The position numbers and the translations under genes are program-made. The notes under the pieces are model-generated. The model did no database searches and was not told the origin of the DNA. It saw only the letters and a program-made list of their open reading frames with translations. 9,236 bases of DNA from Acholeplasma sp. (GTDB lineage: Bacteria; Bacillota_I; Bacilli_A; Acholeplasmatales; Acholeplasmataceae): assembly GCA_012837395.1 (NCBI GenBank), contig DURF01000149.1, forward strand, positions 1 through 9,236, written 5' to 3'. Shown here in pieces: positions 1-6,415 of the stretch. Every line of letters starts with the position of its first letter. Position 1 is the first letter of the stretch.

Positions 1-287
1 ATATTACCAATTTAATTAGAAAAGTTAACAAAGAGATGAATAAAACCGTAATTACGATTACTCATGATTTAGCACTTGCAAATAAAAGTAATCATATCTT
101 TGTCTTAAAAGATGGTGAGTTAATTTTAGAAGGTAGTCCAAAGGAAGTGTTTAAAGAAGAAGAGTTATTAAAATCATCACATCTTGAAATTCCGTTAACT
201 TTAAGCGTTTATAACGAAATTTCAAAAGATAAAGATGTTGATAAAAAGTTAGTGGAGGCATTATGGGAATTCAATTTAAATCAGTAA
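1..287 (+). CDS. ecfA1: EcfA1, ECF transporter ATPase, C-terminal part (5' end outside window)
   Basis: This is the last 94 codons of an ABC ATPase; the first full codon is at position 3, and the frame is open back to the window edge, so the ATG at 36 is internal. What remains is the end of the nucleotide-binding domain. The strand and H-loop VITITHDLALA (about 47-80) carries the switch histidine. It is followed by the FVLKDGELILEGSPKEVF strand-turn typical of ABC ATPases and a short C-terminal domain. Walker A, signature and Walker B lie outside the window. The EcfA1 assignment rests on context: it directly precedes an EcfA2-like ATPase and EcfT, the usual ecfA1-ecfA2-ecfT order. Its 3' end overlaps the next gene by 25 nt, which suggests coupled translation and assembly as an A1/A2 heterodimer at the membrane. 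A different ABC ATPase is unlikely given the neighbours. Confidence 0.88.
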   Translation, partial: ITNLIRKVNKEMNKTVITITHDLALANKSNHIFVLKDGELILEGSPKEVFKEEELLKSSHLEIPLTLSVYNEISKDKDVDKKLVEALWEFNLNQ

Positions 288-1108
288 GTCATGAATACTT
301 TAGTTTTTCTAATAATGACGAAGCGATAAAAGATATTAATTTAACTATTGAAAAAGAAGGCGAGTTTGTCGCTATTTTAGGTCATACTGGTGCTGGTAAA
401 TCAACCCTTGTTCAACATATGAATGCACTAATTTATCCAACATCTGGTGAACTAACTGTTTTTGGAACAAATCTTCCTCCTAAAAAACGCGAAAAAGTAA
501 ATCATTTACGCCAAAAAGTAGGACTTGTTTTTCAGTTTCCAGAATATCAATTATTTGAAAACACAATAATAGAAGATATAAGCTTTGGTCCTAAAAACTT
601 TAAAGTAACAAAAGACCATGCTTTAGAAAATGCTAAAAAAGCAGCAGCACTAGTTGGACTAGGTGAAGATATGTATAACAAATCACCATTTCAAATAAGT
701 GGAGGCCAAATGAGAAGGGTTGCTGTTGCAGGTGTGCTTGCGATGGATCCTAGCATTTTAGTTTTAGATGAACCAACTAGAGGACTAGATCCTAAAGGCC
801 GTGATGAAACGATGGAAATTTTTAAAAGAATTAATGAAGAAGAAAATAAATCAATTGTTTTAATTACACATGATATGGATATAGTTAGTAAATATGCTAA
901 AAGAATAGTTGTATTAAAAGAAGGAAGAATTGTTTTTGATGGTTGTAAAGAAGATTTGTATGTCCATCCAGATTTTCATTTATTTAATTTAGATTATCCA
1001 ACCCCTTTAAAAATTTTAAAATATTTAAATGAAAAACTAAATATTCCTTTTGTACCACGATATACAAAAGAAGACTTAATTACCTATTTAAAGGGGGTTA
1101 AGTTATGA
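263..1108 (+). CDS. ecfA2: EcfA2, energy-coupling factor transporter ATPase
   Basis: This is a complete 281-residue ATPase, the normal length for EcfA. Motifs are intact and in order: Walker A GHTGAGKST (40-48), Q-loop Q91 in the EcfA-characteristic VFQFPEYQLFE, signature SGGQMRRVAVAGVLA (146-160), Walker B ILVLDE (165-170) with catalytic E170, D-loop GLDP (174-177), and switch H203 in ITHD. The C-terminal 50 or so residues (YPTPLKILKYL...) match the EcfA tail. It should hydrolyse ATP as a heterodimer with EcfA1 and drive EcfT, serving several vitamin or metal S components. The start is ATG 263 behind GGAGG at 254-258, inside the end of ecfA1. The stop TGA overlaps the ecfT start (ATGA). No S component is adjacent, consistent with a shared (group II) ECF module. 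Its single cysteine is C228. Confidence 0.96.
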   Translation: MGIQFKSVSHEYFSFSNNDEAIKDINLTIEKEGEFVAILGHTGAGKSTLVQHMNALIYPTSGELTVFGTNLPPKKREKVNHLRQKVGLVFQFPEYQLFENTIIEDISFGPKNFKVTKDHALENAKKAAALVGLGEDMYNKSPFQISGGQMRRVAVAGVLAMDPSILVLDEPTRGLDPKGRDETMEIFKRINEEENKSIVLITHDMDIVSKYAKRIVVLKEGRIVFDGCKEDLYVHPDFHLFNLDYPTPLKILKYLNEKLNIPFVPRYTKEDLITYLKGVKL

Positions 1109-2100
1109 ATAATAAAATAAATATTGGACAATATATTCCAACTAACTCATTTTTGCATCGACTAGACCCAAGATTTAAAATATTAGCATTAGTATTTTTA
1201 TTAGTATCTTTATTTATTATTCCAATTTCAACTGAAATTTATAGTTTAGTAATGCTTGGATCAATGTTAGTTATTTCAATTGTTTTAAATTTGCTAGCTA
1301 AGATACCAATTAAGAGATTACTCTTAGGTTTAAGACCGTTAATGTTTTTACTAACATTAACATTTATTATCCAACTCTTTACAATTAATACAGGAAAACC
1401 AATCTTTAATAATCCCCTTGATATGAGATTATCTTTACTTAGTGTTGGAGCAATAATAGTTATTCTTGTTTTATATAATGTATTTAAAAGAGGATTACCG
1501 TTTAGAATGATATTTTTCTTCTTAACCGTCTTTTTAGTCTTTTATTTACAATATGTTTTAAAGTCTGATCTTTTAGTAATTTATCGTTATAATTTTAATC
1601 CAACATATGATGGTGTAATAAGAGGATTATTCTTATTTGTTAGAATTATGATTACTGTACTTTTAACATCACTTTTAACATTTACAACAATGACAACCGA
1701 TTTAAACTTTGGATTTGAGACTTTGCTTGCGCCGTTAAAACTAATTAAAGTGCCGGTTGCAGTTTTTGCGATGATGTTATCACTTATTTTAAGATATATT
1801 CCAACCTTATTATTTGAATCAGAAAAAATAATGAAAGCACAAGCATCAAGAGGACTTGATTTTAAAGAAAGTAAGTTAAGAGAAAAAATAACGCAAATCA
1901 TTGCGTTATTAATTCCAATCTTCTTAATATCAATTACAAGAGCTGAAGAACTAAGTGATGCGATGGAAGCACGTGGATATATTCTAGGTGCTAAAAGAAC
2001 AAGAATAGATGAGTTTAAAATTAAAACATCTGATATTTTCTCATTAGTCTTTAGTGTTTTAGTAATTACTACTATTATTACATTAAGGGTTATATTATAA
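1105..2100 (+). CDS. ecfT: EcfT, ECF transporter transmembrane coupling protein (enlarged)
   Basis: This polytopic membrane protein couples the EcfA1/A2 ATPases to S components. The family opening is clear: IGQYIPTNSFLHRLDPRFK (7-25). The two ATPase-contacting coupling motifs are present: AQASRG (245-250) and AMEARGY (286-292), joined by the LRYIPTLLFESEKIMKAQ segment. At 331 residues it is longer than the usual roughly 265. The extra length lies between TGKP (96-99) and YDGVIRGLFLFVR (168-180), where canonical members have only a short linker. It contains two additional hydrophobic stretches, about 111-127 and 133-152, separated by basic FKRGLPFR. Other likely membrane segments are about 25-42, 46-65, 75-93, 172-193, 217-230, 262-277 and 309-329. 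It starts inside the ecfA2 stop (ATGA) and ends in TAATG with truA. No cysteine is present. Family call is firm; the insertion's role is unknown. Confidence 0.93.
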   Translation: MNNKINIGQYIPTNSFLHRLDPRFKILALVFLLVSLFIIPISTEIYSLVMLGSMLVISIVLNLLAKIPIKRLLLGLRPLMFLLTLTFIIQLFTINTGKPIFNNPLDMRLSLLSVGAIIVILVLYNVFKRGLPFRMIFFFLTVFLVFYLQYVLKSDLLVIYRYNFNPTYDGVIRGLFLFVRIMITVLLTSLLTFTTMTTDLNFGFETLLAPLKLIKVPVAVFAMMLSLILRYIPTLLFESEKIMKAQASRGLDFKESKLREKITQIIALLIPIFLISITRAEELSDAMEARGYILGAKRTRIDEFKIKTSDIFSLVFSVLVITTIITLRVIL

Positions 2101-2834
2101 TGGAAGTAGTAAGATATTTATTTGAAGTAAGTTATGATGGATCTAGTTATTCAGGTTTTCAACGTCAAATAAACGCAAACAGCATTCAATCTGAAATTGA
2201 AAAAGCATTAAAAAACATGACAAGACAAGAACTAACAATCCATTCAGCAGGAAGAACTGATAAAGGTGTACACGCGCTTGCACAAACTTTTCATGCTGAC
2301 TTACCTTTTGAAATTGAAAATATTGATATATTTATTAAAGGTATTAATAAAAGATTACCAAGTGATATTATTATAAATAAAATAAAAAAAGTAGATGCTA
2401 AGTTTCATGCTAGACATAATGCTAAATACCGAATTTATCAATATGTTATATCTAAAAAACCTAGTAATATATATAACCAAAGATTTGAAGTGTATATAGA
2501 AAACTTTGATATCGAACTAGCAAAACTTGCCGCACTTAAATTTATTGGTGTGAAAGATTTTGCTGGTTTTTCAAAAAAGAATATCGAAAAAGATACAATT
2601 AGAAGTATAAAAAGTATTGATATTAAAGAAACTAAAACCCATTATATTTTTACATTTAAAGGTGTTAGTTTTTTAAGATATATGATTAGATCAATAATGG
2701 GAACTATTATTGAAGTTGCCACAAATAAAAAAAATATAAGTATTATTGATGAAATATTTGAAACAAACAACCGGAAATTAGCAGGTGAAACTGCTGATGC
2801 TAAGGCACTTTTTTTCAAAAAAGTAATTTATTAA
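2100..2834 (+). CDS. truA: TruA, tRNA pseudouridine(38-40) synthase
   Basis: This enzyme isomerises uridines 38-40 of the tRNA anticodon arm to pseudouridine in the cytoplasm. The 244-residue length is normal. Conserved elements in order are the N-terminal YDGSSYSGFQRQ (12-23), the catalytic loop SAGRTDKGVHA with nucleophile D54, the HARHNAKYRIYQY motif, the DFAGFSKKN stretch, and the C-terminal core GVSFLRYMIRSIMGTI. The final AGETADAKALFFKKVIY diverges from the common TAPAxGLxL form but is recognisable. The start ATG 2100 overlaps the ecfT stop by one base (TAATG), with AAGGG at 2085-2089 upstream. truA directly after ecfT is the standard Firmicute order. No cysteine is present. Confidence 0.96.
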   Translation: MEVVRYLFEVSYDGSSYSGFQRQINANSIQSEIEKALKNMTRQELTIHSAGRTDKGVHALAQTFHADLPFEIENIDIFIKGINKRLPSDIIINKIKKVDAKFHARHNAKYRIYQYVISKKPSNIYNQRFEVYIENFDIELAKLAALKFIGVKDFAGFSKKNIEKDTIRSIKSIDIKETKTHYIFTFKGVSFLRYMIRSIMGTIIEVATNKKNISIIDEIFETNNRKLAGETADAKALFFKKVIY

Positions 2835-2835
2835 A

Positions 2836-2850
2836 AGGGAGATGAAGTAA
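2836..2850 (+). promoter_or_regulatory. tmk ribosome binding site with a 2-codon ATG-AAG-TAA minicistron
   Basis: A purine-rich Shine-Dalgarno (AAGGGAG, about 2835-2841) is followed at once by ATGAAGTAA (2842-2850), after which the tmk GTG begins. The ATG abuts the Shine-Dalgarno and is in the tmk frame, but is cut off by TAA, so it cannot be the tmk start. The GTG at 2851 sits 9 nt from the SD, the better spacing, and is the only possible start giving the complete N-terminal strand and P-loop. Confidence 0.6.
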
Positions 2851-3462
2851 GTGTTTATAACATTTGAAGGTGGCGAAGGAACAGGTAAATCTACTTTAAT
2901 TGAAATAATTAAGCAAAGATTAATAGATAAAGGCTATGAAATAGTTTTAACTAGAGAACCAGGTGGAAAAGGTTCAAAGTTTGCTGAAAACATTAGGGAT
3001 TTAGTTTTAGACCCTAAATATAAAAACGTTAATGCTCATACAGAGGCACTACTTTATGCTGCATCACGTGCACAACATTTAGATGAAGTAATTCTTCCTG
3101 CACTAAAACAAAAGAAAATTGTTTTATGTGACAGATATTTAGATAGTTCACTTGCTTATCAAGCATTTGCTAGAGACTTAGGATTAGATTACGTTTTAAA
3201 TATTAATAGATATGCATTAGATAAACTACCAAATTTAACATTTTATATTGACTTAGATCCAAAAGTTGGACTAGGTAGAATTAAAGATAGAAGTAAAAAT
3301 GACCGACTTGATCAAGAAAAATTATCATTTCATGAAAAGGTAAGAAAAGGCTATTTAGAATTAGTAGATAAATACCAATCAAGAATAGTTGTAATTGATG
3401 GTAATAAATCAATTTCTGAAATTGCTGTTGAAATGATTGAAGAAATTAATAAAAGATTATGA
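2851..3462 (+). CDS. tmk: Thymidylate kinase (dTMP kinase)
   Basis: This enzyme phosphorylates dTMP to dTDP with ATP, an essential step for dTTP supply. The 203-residue length is typical. The P-loop FEGGEGTGKST spans 5-15. The TREPGG substrate loop (34-39), the EALLYAASRAQHLDEVI helix (65-81) and the DRY motif in LCDRYLDSSLAYQ (94-96) are intact. A basic LID follows (about 143-156, RIKDRSKNDRLD). The P-loop has no arginine in the variable position while the LID is Arg-rich, so it resembles the bacterial type II enzymes. After TREPGG the usual T..GE is changed to KGSKFAE, a small divergence. It begins with GTG, since a TAA lies immediately before it. It ends in TGA overlapping the holB ATG (ATGA), so the two are probably translationally coupled, as in the widespread tmk-holB pairing. 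Its single cysteine is C93. Confidence 0.96.
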   Translation: MFITFEGGEGTGKSTLIEIIKQRLIDKGYEIVLTREPGGKGSKFAENIRDLVLDPKYKNVNAHTEALLYAASRAQHLDEVILPALKQKKIVLCDRYLDSSLAYQAFARDLGLDYVLNINRYALDKLPNLTFYIDLDPKVGLGRIKDRSKNDRLDQEKLSFHEKVRKGYLELVDKYQSRIVVIDGNKSISEIAVEMIEEINKRL

Positions 3463-4379
3463 ACGCATTAAAGATATTTGAAAATGCTAAGAAAAATAAT
3501 CGCATGTCTCATCTATATTTATTAACAGGTAAAGTCGGTGTTAATAAAATGGATTTAGTTTATGATGTTTGTCATTTAATTTTAAAAGATTATGACAAAC
3601 GTGAAAACTTAATAGAACTTATTAAAAATAACAATCATACTCAAATACATTATATTAAACCTGATGGCAATGTTATAAAAAAAGACCAAATATTAAACTT
3701 ACAACAAACATTTAGTAAAACATCATTAGTTGATGCCCCAAGAATTTATATAATTGAAGATGTTGATTTAATCTCAACATCAGCTGCTAACTCACTCTTA
3801 AAGTTTATGGAAGAGCCAGAAAATGCCCTTATTTACGGACTTTTAACAACATCTAACCAATCTAGTGTCCTTCCAACAATAACGTCTAGAGCACAAATTA
3901 TTAGAGTTTTAGCAAAAGCAGAAAATGTTGTTTATAACACTTTAATTGAAAATGAAGAATTAGATTCTTACTTAGTTAAATCAATTAGTTTAATTACTAA
4001 TGATTTAACTGAAGGAGAGCAGTTAGTTAATGATGAAAACTTAAAATTAGTAATTGAGTTTATATTAAATTATTTTAGTAATTATAAAACATTTTCAATA
4101 ATTGATTTAAATTATATTAATAATATTATTGTTGATCGAAAACTTTATCATATCTTAATTGAATTATTATTAATAAATTACGAACAACTATTAAAACATA
4201 GTTTAGGTGAAGAAGTTTTTATTGATGAAATAATTAATGATGATACAAAAAAGTTAGAACTTAAATATTTATTAAAAAATATTGATTTATTAAAAGCAGA
4301 ATTAATTAAACAAAGTTCTTATATTAACATTAATTTATCGCTTGATAATTTAATGTTAAAACTAAAAAAAGAGGTGTAA
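3459..4379 (+). CDS. holB: DNA polymerase III delta' subunit, clamp-loader AAA+ protein (zinc knuckle missing)
   Basis: This is the delta' subunit of the replicative clamp loader, which helps open the beta clamp. It has 306 residues. The N-terminal AAA+ part shows SHLYLLTGKVGVNKMD, a degenerate P-loop that would not bind ATP normally, as is usual for delta'. The family block IKPDGNVIKKDQILNLQQTFSKTS (66-89) and the Walker-B-like YIIEDVDLISTSAANSLLKFMEEPE (97-121) follow. ITSRAQ (141-146) holds the arginine of the usual SRC motif, with Cys changed to Ala. The four-cysteine zinc module normally between the P-loop and the HPDxxxIxPDG block is absent: the protein has one cysteine (C38) and the region is shortened. 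The C-terminal half (about 155-306) is a poorly conserved, Leu/Ile/Asn-rich helical collar. It overlaps tmk by 4 nt. In Bacillus, yaaQ and yaaR lie between tmk and holB; here they are absent. Confidence 0.9.
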   Translation: MNALKIFENAKKNNRMSHLYLLTGKVGVNKMDLVYDVCHLILKDYDKRENLIELIKNNNHTQIHYIKPDGNVIKKDQILNLQQTFSKTSLVDAPRIYIIEDVDLISTSAANSLLKFMEEPENALIYGLLTTSNQSSVLPTITSRAQIIRVLAKAENVVYNTLIENEELDSYLVKSISLITNDLTEGEQLVNDENLKLVIEFILNYFSNYKTFSIIDLNYINNIIVDRKLYHILIELLLINYEQLLKHSLGEEVFIDEIINDDTKKLELKYLLKNIDLLKAELIKQSSYININLSLDNLMLKLKKEV

Positions 4380-4381
4380 GC

Positions 4382-5179
4382 ATGCAAATAGCATTAGTGC
4401 AATTTGAAAAAGCAGGCAAAAGATATTTTTTTGAATTAAATAACAATGACATAAATGTAGATGATATTGTTGTAGTTGAAACTGTGCTTGGTTTAGAGAT
4501 AGGTAAAGTAGTGCAGTTAAAAGAAGAAAAAGATATTAAAGTCTTAAAAGCTTTAAAACCAATTATAAGAAAAGCAAGTGTTGAAGATTTAAATCAAATG
4601 AAACAAAATGATGAAGATGCTCTAGAAGCGTTATTTAAAACGGATGAATTAATTAACGAACTAAAGTTAGATATGAAAGCATTAAAATCAGAATTTACAC
4701 TAGATCGCTCAAGACTAATTATTTATTTTAAAGCAGAAAACAGAGTTGACTTTAGAGAGTTAGTAAGAGAGTTATCAGTAATTTATCATACAAGAATTGA
4801 ACTGCGTCAAATTGGACCAAGAGATGTTGCTAAAATGGTTGGTGGACTTGGACCTTGTGGTAGAGTACTTTGTTGTCATACATTTATTGGTGAATTTGAG
4901 CCAGTCACAATTACTATGGCTAAAAACCAAGAGTTAAGTTTAAATCCTGCTAATATATCTGGAATATGTGGTAGACTACTTTGTTGTTTAAAATATGAAG
5001 ATAGCGTTTATGAAGAAATGAAAGAATTAATGCCAGATTTATTTGAAATTGTTCACACTAAAAAAGGGTTAGGCAAAGTTATTGATATTAATTTTATTAA
5101 AAGCCAAGTAAAAATTGAATACAAAAATGAAGAGTTTAGTAATGAGTGGTTAGATTATAAAACTCTAGATAATAGATAA
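4382..5179 (+). CDS. ricT: RicT/YaaT, PSP1-domain Fe-S regulator associated with RNase Y
   Basis: In Bacillus subtilis RicT (YaaT) forms the RicA-RicF-RicT complex, which binds Fe-S clusters and works with RNase Y in mRNA processing. The role here is by homology. The 265-residue length is normal. The N-terminal IALVQFEKAGKRYFFEL and the VVVETVLGLEIGKVV strand pair lead into the PSP1 C-terminal core. The core contains RQIGPRDVAKMVGGLGPCGRVLCC (142-165) and LSLNPANISGICGRLLCCLKYE (186-206). All six cysteines (C159, C164, C165, C196, C201, C202) fall in this core, as in canonical members. The start ATG 4382 follows GAGGTG (4371-4376), which overlaps the end of holB. The position directly after holB is conserved across Firmicutes. 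The partners ricA (ymcA) and ricF (ylbF) are not in this window. Confidence 0.94.
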   Translation: MQIALVQFEKAGKRYFFELNNNDINVDDIVVVETVLGLEIGKVVQLKEEKDIKVLKALKPIIRKASVEDLNQMKQNDEDALEALFKTDELINELKLDMKALKSEFTLDRSRLIIYFKAENRVDFRELVRELSVIYHTRIELRQIGPRDVAKMVGGLGPCGRVLCCHTFIGEFEPVTITMAKNQELSLNPANISGICGRLLCCLKYEDSVYEEMKELMPDLFEIVHTKKGLGKVIDINFIKSQVKIEYKNEEFSNEWLDYKTLDNR

Positions 5180-5181
5180 TT

Positions 5182-6021
5182 ATGGAACAAGTAAGTTTTA
5201 AAAACAATAAAAAAACGCTATATTTAGTATCTACACCAATTGGTAATTTAGAAGATATTACATATCGAGCAATAAACACATTAAATAGTGTTAGCATAGT
5301 GTTTGCTGAAGATACAAGAACATCTAGTATCTTATTTAAACACTACAACATAAATACTAAAATGATTTCATATCATGAACATGAAAAATATGACAAAATT
5401 GATTTAGTATTAAATTATTTAAAAAATGGTGAAGATGTTGCTTTAATAAGTGATGCAGGTACACCTGGAATTAGTGATCCAGGCTTTGAACTAGTTTTAA
5501 AAGTAATTGAACAAGGATTTAATGTAGTAAGTATCCCTGGTGCAACCGCAAGTATTACAGCGCTGACTTCTTCAGGACTTTTAATGCAACCACATTTGTT
5601 TGTTGGTTTTTTACCAAGAAAAACTAATGAAATAAAATTTGAGTTAAATAAATATATTAACCTAAAAGCAACCCTAATTATTTATGAATCACCATTTAGA
5701 GTTAAAAATACTTTAAAGTTGTTACATGAAGTCTATGGTAATAGAAGAGTTGTTCTTGCAAGAGAACTAACAAAACTCTTTGAAACCATTACAAGAACAA
5801 CCCTTCTTGAATCACTTGATTTAGAAATTAATACTAAAGGTGAATATGTTATTCTAGTTGAAGGTTACATAGAAGAAGAGATTAAACTTTCAATTGAAGA
5901 GTTATATGAGAAGTATGATAATGAGGGTTATAAAGAAAAAGTTATTTTTGAAAAGATTGCAAAAGATTTAAATATTAGTAAGAAAGATGTTTATCAAAAG
6001 ATAAAGATTGATAATAAGTGA
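5182..6021 (+). CDS. rsmI: RsmI, 16S rRNA (cytidine-1402-2'-O)-methyltransferase
   Basis: RsmI methylates the 2'-OH of C1402 in the ribosomal P site using S-adenosylmethionine. At 279 residues it has the usual length. The tetrapyrrole-methylase-like fold is marked by YLVSTPIGNLEDITYRA (14-30), AEDTRTSSIL (42-51), HEHE (65-68), the SAM-binding ISDAGTPGISDPG (89-101), IPGATASITALTSSGL (118-133), FVGFLPRK (140-147) and YESPFRV (168-174). The C-terminal KVIFEKIAKDLNISKKDVYQKI resembles the small helix-turn-helix tail common in RsmI. The ATG at 5182 lies 2 nt after the ricT stop, but I see no clear Shine-Dalgarno: the preceding bases are ctctagataatagataatt. Translation probably depends on coupling to ricT. 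It is the last gene of the upstream operon. The intervening yabA, yabB and yazA genes of the Bacillus order are missing. No cysteine is present. Confidence 0.95.
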   Translation: MEQVSFKNNKKTLYLVSTPIGNLEDITYRAINTLNSVSIVFAEDTRTSSILFKHYNINTKMISYHEHEKYDKIDLVLNYLKNGEDVALISDAGTPGISDPGFELVLKVIEQGFNVVSIPGATASITALTSSGLLMQPHLFVGFLPRKTNEIKFELNKYINLKATLIIYESPFRVKNTLKLLHEVYGNRRVVLARELTKLFETITRTTLLESLDLEINTKGEYVILVEGYIEEEIKLSIEELYEKYDNEGYKEKVIFEKIAKDLNISKKDVYQKIKIDNK

Positions 6022-6024
6022 TAT

Positions 6025-6055
6025 TAAGGGCTCTAGGTTGACTAGAGTCTTTTTG
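6025..6055 (+). terminator. Intrinsic terminator of the ecf-rsmI operon
   Basis: The arms CTCTAG (6031-6036) and CTAGAG (6042-6047) form a perfect 6-bp core around a GTTGA loop. The stem extends outward through GGG/TCT (with G-U pairs) and AA/TT. The T-run TCTTTTTG follows directly. It begins 4-9 nt after the rsmI stop, as expected for an operon-end terminator. Confidence 0.88.
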
Positions 6056-6212
6056 TATTAAACCAATTAAACAAAAAGGCGAAAAATAATCGACTCAAAA
6101 TGCGATGATAAAAAAGAATTTGAATTAAGATAATTTTATACTATTATAAAATATATGAGAACATAGTAATTAATGATAATTGTCTCTATAACTATATAAC
6201 AAAAGGGACAAG
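6056..6212 (+). other. AT-rich intergenic stretch, no gene assigned
   Basis: Both strands are closed by frequent stop codons and I find no tRNA-like or conserved RNA fold. Two weak things are visible. A possible promoter, TTGAAT (6120-6125) and TATTAT (6142-6147) with 16-bp spacing, could have served the decayed mini-gene downstream. A possible 6-bp hairpin (TGTCTC 6181-6186 with GGGACA 6205-6210, including one G-U) has a long AT-rich loop. Neither is strong. Confidence 0.45.
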
Positions 6213-6224
6213 GGTGGAGGGAAT

Positions 6225-6357
6225 ATGAAGTATAACAAACAAGAAAAGACTTAGGATAAACTAGATATTATTGCTTATGAAAAAGCAATTAAAGAATATG
6301 AAAAAATCCTAAATCATATCACTTGAAGAAGTAGAAACAATTTTAGGAATTAAATAA
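6225..6357 (+). pseudogene. Decayed small gene resembling the C-terminal tail of a RelB/DUF6290-type antitoxin
   Basis: A Shine-Dalgarno-like GGTGGAGGG (6213-6221) precedes ATG 6225. The reading frame gives MKYNKQEKT, then TAG (6252-6254), then DKLDIIAYEKAIKEYEK in the same frame. At the A-run 6301-6306 the sense continues as NPKSY only in the frame starting at 6305. From 6319 it continues as SLEEVETILGIK, ending in TAA (6355-6357), in the third frame. Two 1-nt deletions would explain both shifts, and restoring them gives a 45-codon frame including stop. The joined EYEKNPKSYSLEEV resembles the toxin-binding tails of ribbon-helix-helix antitoxins such as RelB/DinJ and DUF6290 proteins, which often read like EYEKNPVTYSLEEV. 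The N-terminal DNA-binding half and any toxin gene are missing. Broken status is well supported; family is from pattern recall, not a search. Confidence 0.6.
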
Positions 6358-6380
6358 AATTTATAAATAAACGATTAATC

Positions 6381-6409
6381 TTGCAATAAGTGTACTTATT
6401 TGATATAAT
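6381..6409 (+). promoter_or_regulatory. Sigma-70/SigA-type promoter of metS-yitT, extended -10
   Basis: The -35 TTGCAA (6381-6386) and the perfect -10 TATAAT (6404-6409) are 17 bp apart. TG at 6401-6402 gives an extended -10 element. Transcription would start near 6415-6417, just ahead of the T-box leader. An inverted repeat with 7-bp arms, AATAAGT and ACTTATT around a GT centre (6385-6400), fills almost the whole spacer. Confidence 0.85.
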
Positions 6410-6415
6410 AAATAT

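Noticed and set aside
36..287. Independent small gene starting at ATG 36
   Set aside because: The frame is open to the window edge with ABC-ATPase-like residues, and no ribosome binding site precedes the ATG. It is the 3' end of ecfA1.
1587..1901. Open frame of about 104 codons on the minus strand inside ecfT
   Set aside because: It is antisense to a clearly conserved gene, has no Shine-Dalgarno or recognisable motif, and arises from the AT-rich codon bias of ecfT.
6064..6130. Minus-strand open stretch reading like FLSSHFESIIFRLF, possibly a transposase or membrane-protein tail
   Set aside because: It is only about 20 codons, with neighbouring frames also briefly open; no start, no inverted repeats, and I cannot match it to a family with confidence.
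6181..6210. TGTCTC/GGGACA hairpin upstream of the antitoxin remnant
   Set aside because: Six pairs with one G-U and an 18-nt AT-rich loop give weak stability, and no T-run follows; it is not a convincing terminator or operator.
6252..6326. Programmed readthrough of TAG plus frameshifting in the mini-gene at 6225
   Set aside because: It would need one readthrough and two separate frame changes in about 45 codons, and the second has no slippery heptamer. Decay or sequencing error is simpler.
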